From Apiospora phragmitis (Eukaryota; Ascomycota; Sordariomycetes; Amphisphaeriales; Apiosporaceae): DNA of 64,000 nucleotides. The translations under genes and the position numbers were made by a program. The notes under the pieces are model-generated. The model searched no databases. It was not told the origin of the DNA and saw only the letters and a program-made list of their open reading frames with translations. The stretch covers positions 620,001 through 684,000 of the forward strand of contig JAQQWL010000001.1 of the NCBI GenBank assembly GCA_038363925.1, read 5' to 3'. Within the stretch, counting starts at the first letter, position 1, and every line of letters starts with the position of its first letter. Positions 62,217-64,000 of this stretch are shown piece after piece.

Positions 62217-62903
62217 TATAACGAACGTTATTTAAGTTTTAAAAAAAAACTTAATAAAATATATTAAGGTTTATATTAATAATATAAAAAAATATTTAAA
62301 CGTATAATAAAAGTCGCTTTTATTAATATAATAAGTAATAATTTATAAAAATAAAAATAATTAAAATATATAAATTTAAAAATATTTATAATAGTTTTAT
62401 TAAAATTATTTATTTTATTAATAAATTAAAATTAATATTTAAATTAATTATTAAAATAAAAAATATTTATATAAAATATATAAAGAACGTTCGTCGTTAT
62501 ATATTTAATTTTTTTCTTTATTAATCCGTTAAAATATCCGTTAGTTTATAATAATCCCGTTATTAACTTACAGTGATCCATCCTTTGGATCACGGTGATC
62601 CATTTTAATAGCTCATTTAGGGGCGTCGTGATCCCGTCGCTCCTAGCTTATTTATTAAAGCGGTAGTCTAATCGCTTTTCGTCCCGTAACTTCTTTCTTA
62701 GCCGCTTTCCCGGGTCGGGTCTATCCTTTCGCTATTTGGAATATCTTTGTAATTATATTTACGTGTTTTTATAATATAAAAGAGTTTATATTAATATAAT
62801 TAATAATACGGTTAATAGTTATAACGTTGTAGCCTGGTCGGGGTATAGTAGTTCCGTTCTGGCGGGTGGGGTCTTAGCCGTATGGTTAGGTCGGGTTGTA
62901 ACA
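62217..62903 (-). repeat. 5' LTR of element C
   Basis: 687 bases, ends GGGTTGTAACA directly before the TATAA duplication. The outer 100 bases keep more G and C than the rest. Confidence 0.85.
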
Positions 62904-62908
62904 TATAA

Positions 62909-63502
62909 CCCTAGATAACAAGAATAGCCTCCGACTTTTAACGCTTTTACTCTTTTAACTTATTTAAAAAATAAAGCCCACGCTATACTAACTTCACGCC
63001 CTAAGTATAAACTATTTCCTTTTATTTTTAAAAGCGAATTAAGCGAGCCACGGCCTTATTAATTTGCCGCTACAACTTTAAAAAATACGTCTCCGCGATC
63101 GATTCCTCGCAGGAAAAGCGATCGTGCTCCTTTTATACCCGACGAAAAGAGAATAACGAAACGCTAATACTATTATATATATAACTAGTACGAATATACT
63201 TTTTATATTTATTAACCCCCTTTATTATAATATATAATTATTCCTTTAAGAAATATTAATTATAAAATATAATATTAAAACTAAATTTATTAAAAACTTT
63301 AATAAAATTAATATAACGAATAATAAAAAATCGAATAAACTTAGGCCGCGATTTTCCGATACGGCTAAATATAATAAACTTATATTATAAAAAAGAGGAA
63401 AAAAAAAAGAAATTCATAAAATCTTAATATAATAACGGCCTATAAATACTTATAACGACTAATCACTTTAAAAATAAATTAATTAAAAAAAAAGAGGGAT
63501 AT
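62909..63502. other. Unassigned AT-rich segment ending in a polypurine tract
   Basis: About 600 bases not matched to the Gypsy copies in the window. It ends in a run AAAAAAAAAGAGGGAT directly before the 269-bp LTR, which looks like the polypurine tract and 3' end of the family F retrotransposon. A patch at 63,060-63,150 is less mutated. No coding remnant is recognised. Confidence 0.45.
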
Positions 63503-63771
63503 TATTACGATTTAACTTAAAAATACGGCTAAGAACTATACCCCCGGCACGGACTAATAATAACCCGAGGTATTTATAAAACCTTATAAAAAAACCCGGT
63601 TAACGTTTACGCTTTATTAATAATAACTAGCTATATTATATTATTATAAAACCTTAATAATTAATAATATAATAATAATATATTAAAACTAATTAATTAT
63701 AAATAAATAAAAATAAATCATTAAAAAGAAATAATTAAAAATTACTTAATAATAAAAGATATTATTTAATA
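63503..63771 (+). repeat. 269-bp LTR, family F, right copy
   Basis: Same length and orientation as 34891-35159. The polypurine tract immediately upstream suggests this is a 3' LTR of an element reading on the + strand. Superfamily (Copia or Gypsy) cannot be decided from what is visible. Confidence 0.7.
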
Positions 63772-63819
63772 AAACTTATTAAATAACGGCGAATACAATT
63801 AAACGTAATTATTAAATAA

Positions 63820-64000
63820 ACAAGATTAATAAAAAAGAGATTTAATATATAATAATAAATAATTCTCTATATATTTTATGTAAATACTTTTTATTTTAAT
63901 AATTAATTTAAGTATTAATTTAACTTATTAATAAAGTAAATAATTTTAATAAAATTATTATAAATAAGTTTTAAGTTTATACACTTTAATTACCTTTATT
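63820..64000 (+). repeat. Partial Gypsy LTR at the window end
   Basis: Matches 47,010-47,190 of the element B LTR in the same orientation (downstream half), including TATATATTTTATRTAAATAC. It runs off the window. Confidence 0.6.

Larger units (their letters stand above)
55117..62903 (-). mobile_element. Complete RIP-inactivated Ty3/Gypsy element C
   Basis: 7,787 bp on the - strand. LTRs are 55117-55802 (686 bases) and 62217-62903 (687 bases), starting TGTAACGAACG and ending GTTGTAACA in + coordinates. Flanked by an exact TATAA duplication (55112-55116 and 62904-62908). The reverse transcriptase motif at 58756-58785 reads IYLDNIFIYS, the second Asp changed to Asn. The order of Gag, RT, RNase H and integrase remnants is inferred from collinearity with B read on the opposite strand. 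The only open frame of the block, 57653-57898, is antisense here and not a gene. Confidence 0.88.
33963..64000. mobile_element. RIP-degraded, AT-rich nested transposon block
   Basis: From about 33,963 to the window end the sequence is dominated by A and T, and only one open frame above 60 codons survives. CA and TG dinucleotides are scarce while TA is greatly enriched, as expected from C-to-T changes at CpA on both strands, the hallmark of repeat-induced point mutation in Pezizomycotina. Repeats identified inside are listed separately. The block continues past the right edge. Confidence 0.93.

Noticed and set aside
34000..63990. CRISPR array or bacterial/phage system
   Set aside because: The repeated units are LTRs, TIRs and RIP-mutated retroelement copies; there are no regular spacers, and all gene content is fungal.

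Overview
The window is fungal genomic DNA from a filamentous ascomycete (Pezizomycotina). The left half has short GT-AG introns with CTAAC/CTGAC-like branch sites, a Zn2Cys6 transcription factor, a GPI-anchored Ser/Thr-rich wall protein, a secreted histidine acid phosphatase and a fungal AspRS-DUF2156 fusion. The right half is a long AT-rich block of dead transposons whose mutations look like repeat-induced point mutation (RIP). No species can be named from the sequence alone.

Region 1 (1-33,960) is gene-rich with balanced base composition. In order it holds MCM3 (+); a GPI-anchored repeat protein (+); an aspartyl-tRNA synthetase fused to a DUF2156 transferase, matching ergosteryl-aspartate synthase ErdS (-); a divergently transcribed HSL-type alpha/beta hydrolase that is a good candidate for the partner hydrolase ErdH (+); a small secreted protein (+); a conserved single-pass membrane protein (-); a membrane-anchored phytase-like histidine acid phosphatase (-); a proline-rich disordered protein (-); SEC62 (+); a secreted RNase T2 (-); a Zn2Cys6 regulator (-); and a Ser/Thr-rich reading frame with an in-frame amber codon next to the AT-rich block (-).

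Most of the longer conserved genes are broken by isolated one-base shifts, mostly in short G or C runs, while protein similarity continues across each break. Even MCM3, an essential gene, is affected. The simplest reading is residual indel error in the assembly; the alternative is real decay.

Region 2 (33,963-64,000) is a roughly 30 kb AT-rich block with almost no open frames. It is a nest of RIP-mutated elements. Two complete Ty3/Gypsy elements are delimited by LTRs and exact 5-bp target duplications: B, 46,544-54,365 (+), and C, 55,117-62,903 (-). A third, composite Gypsy region (A, 36,092-46,126, -) has mismatched LTRs and carries a nested 1,857-bp Tc1/mariner-type DNA transposon and a 495-bp miniature LTR element (TRIM-like) with tRNA-like Pol III boxes. 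There is also a solo LTR split by B, a second copy of the DNA transposon at the block edge, and a pair of 269-bp LTRs of another family near both ends of the block. The reverse transcriptase YxDD motif is mutated to DN or NN in all three Gypsy copies.
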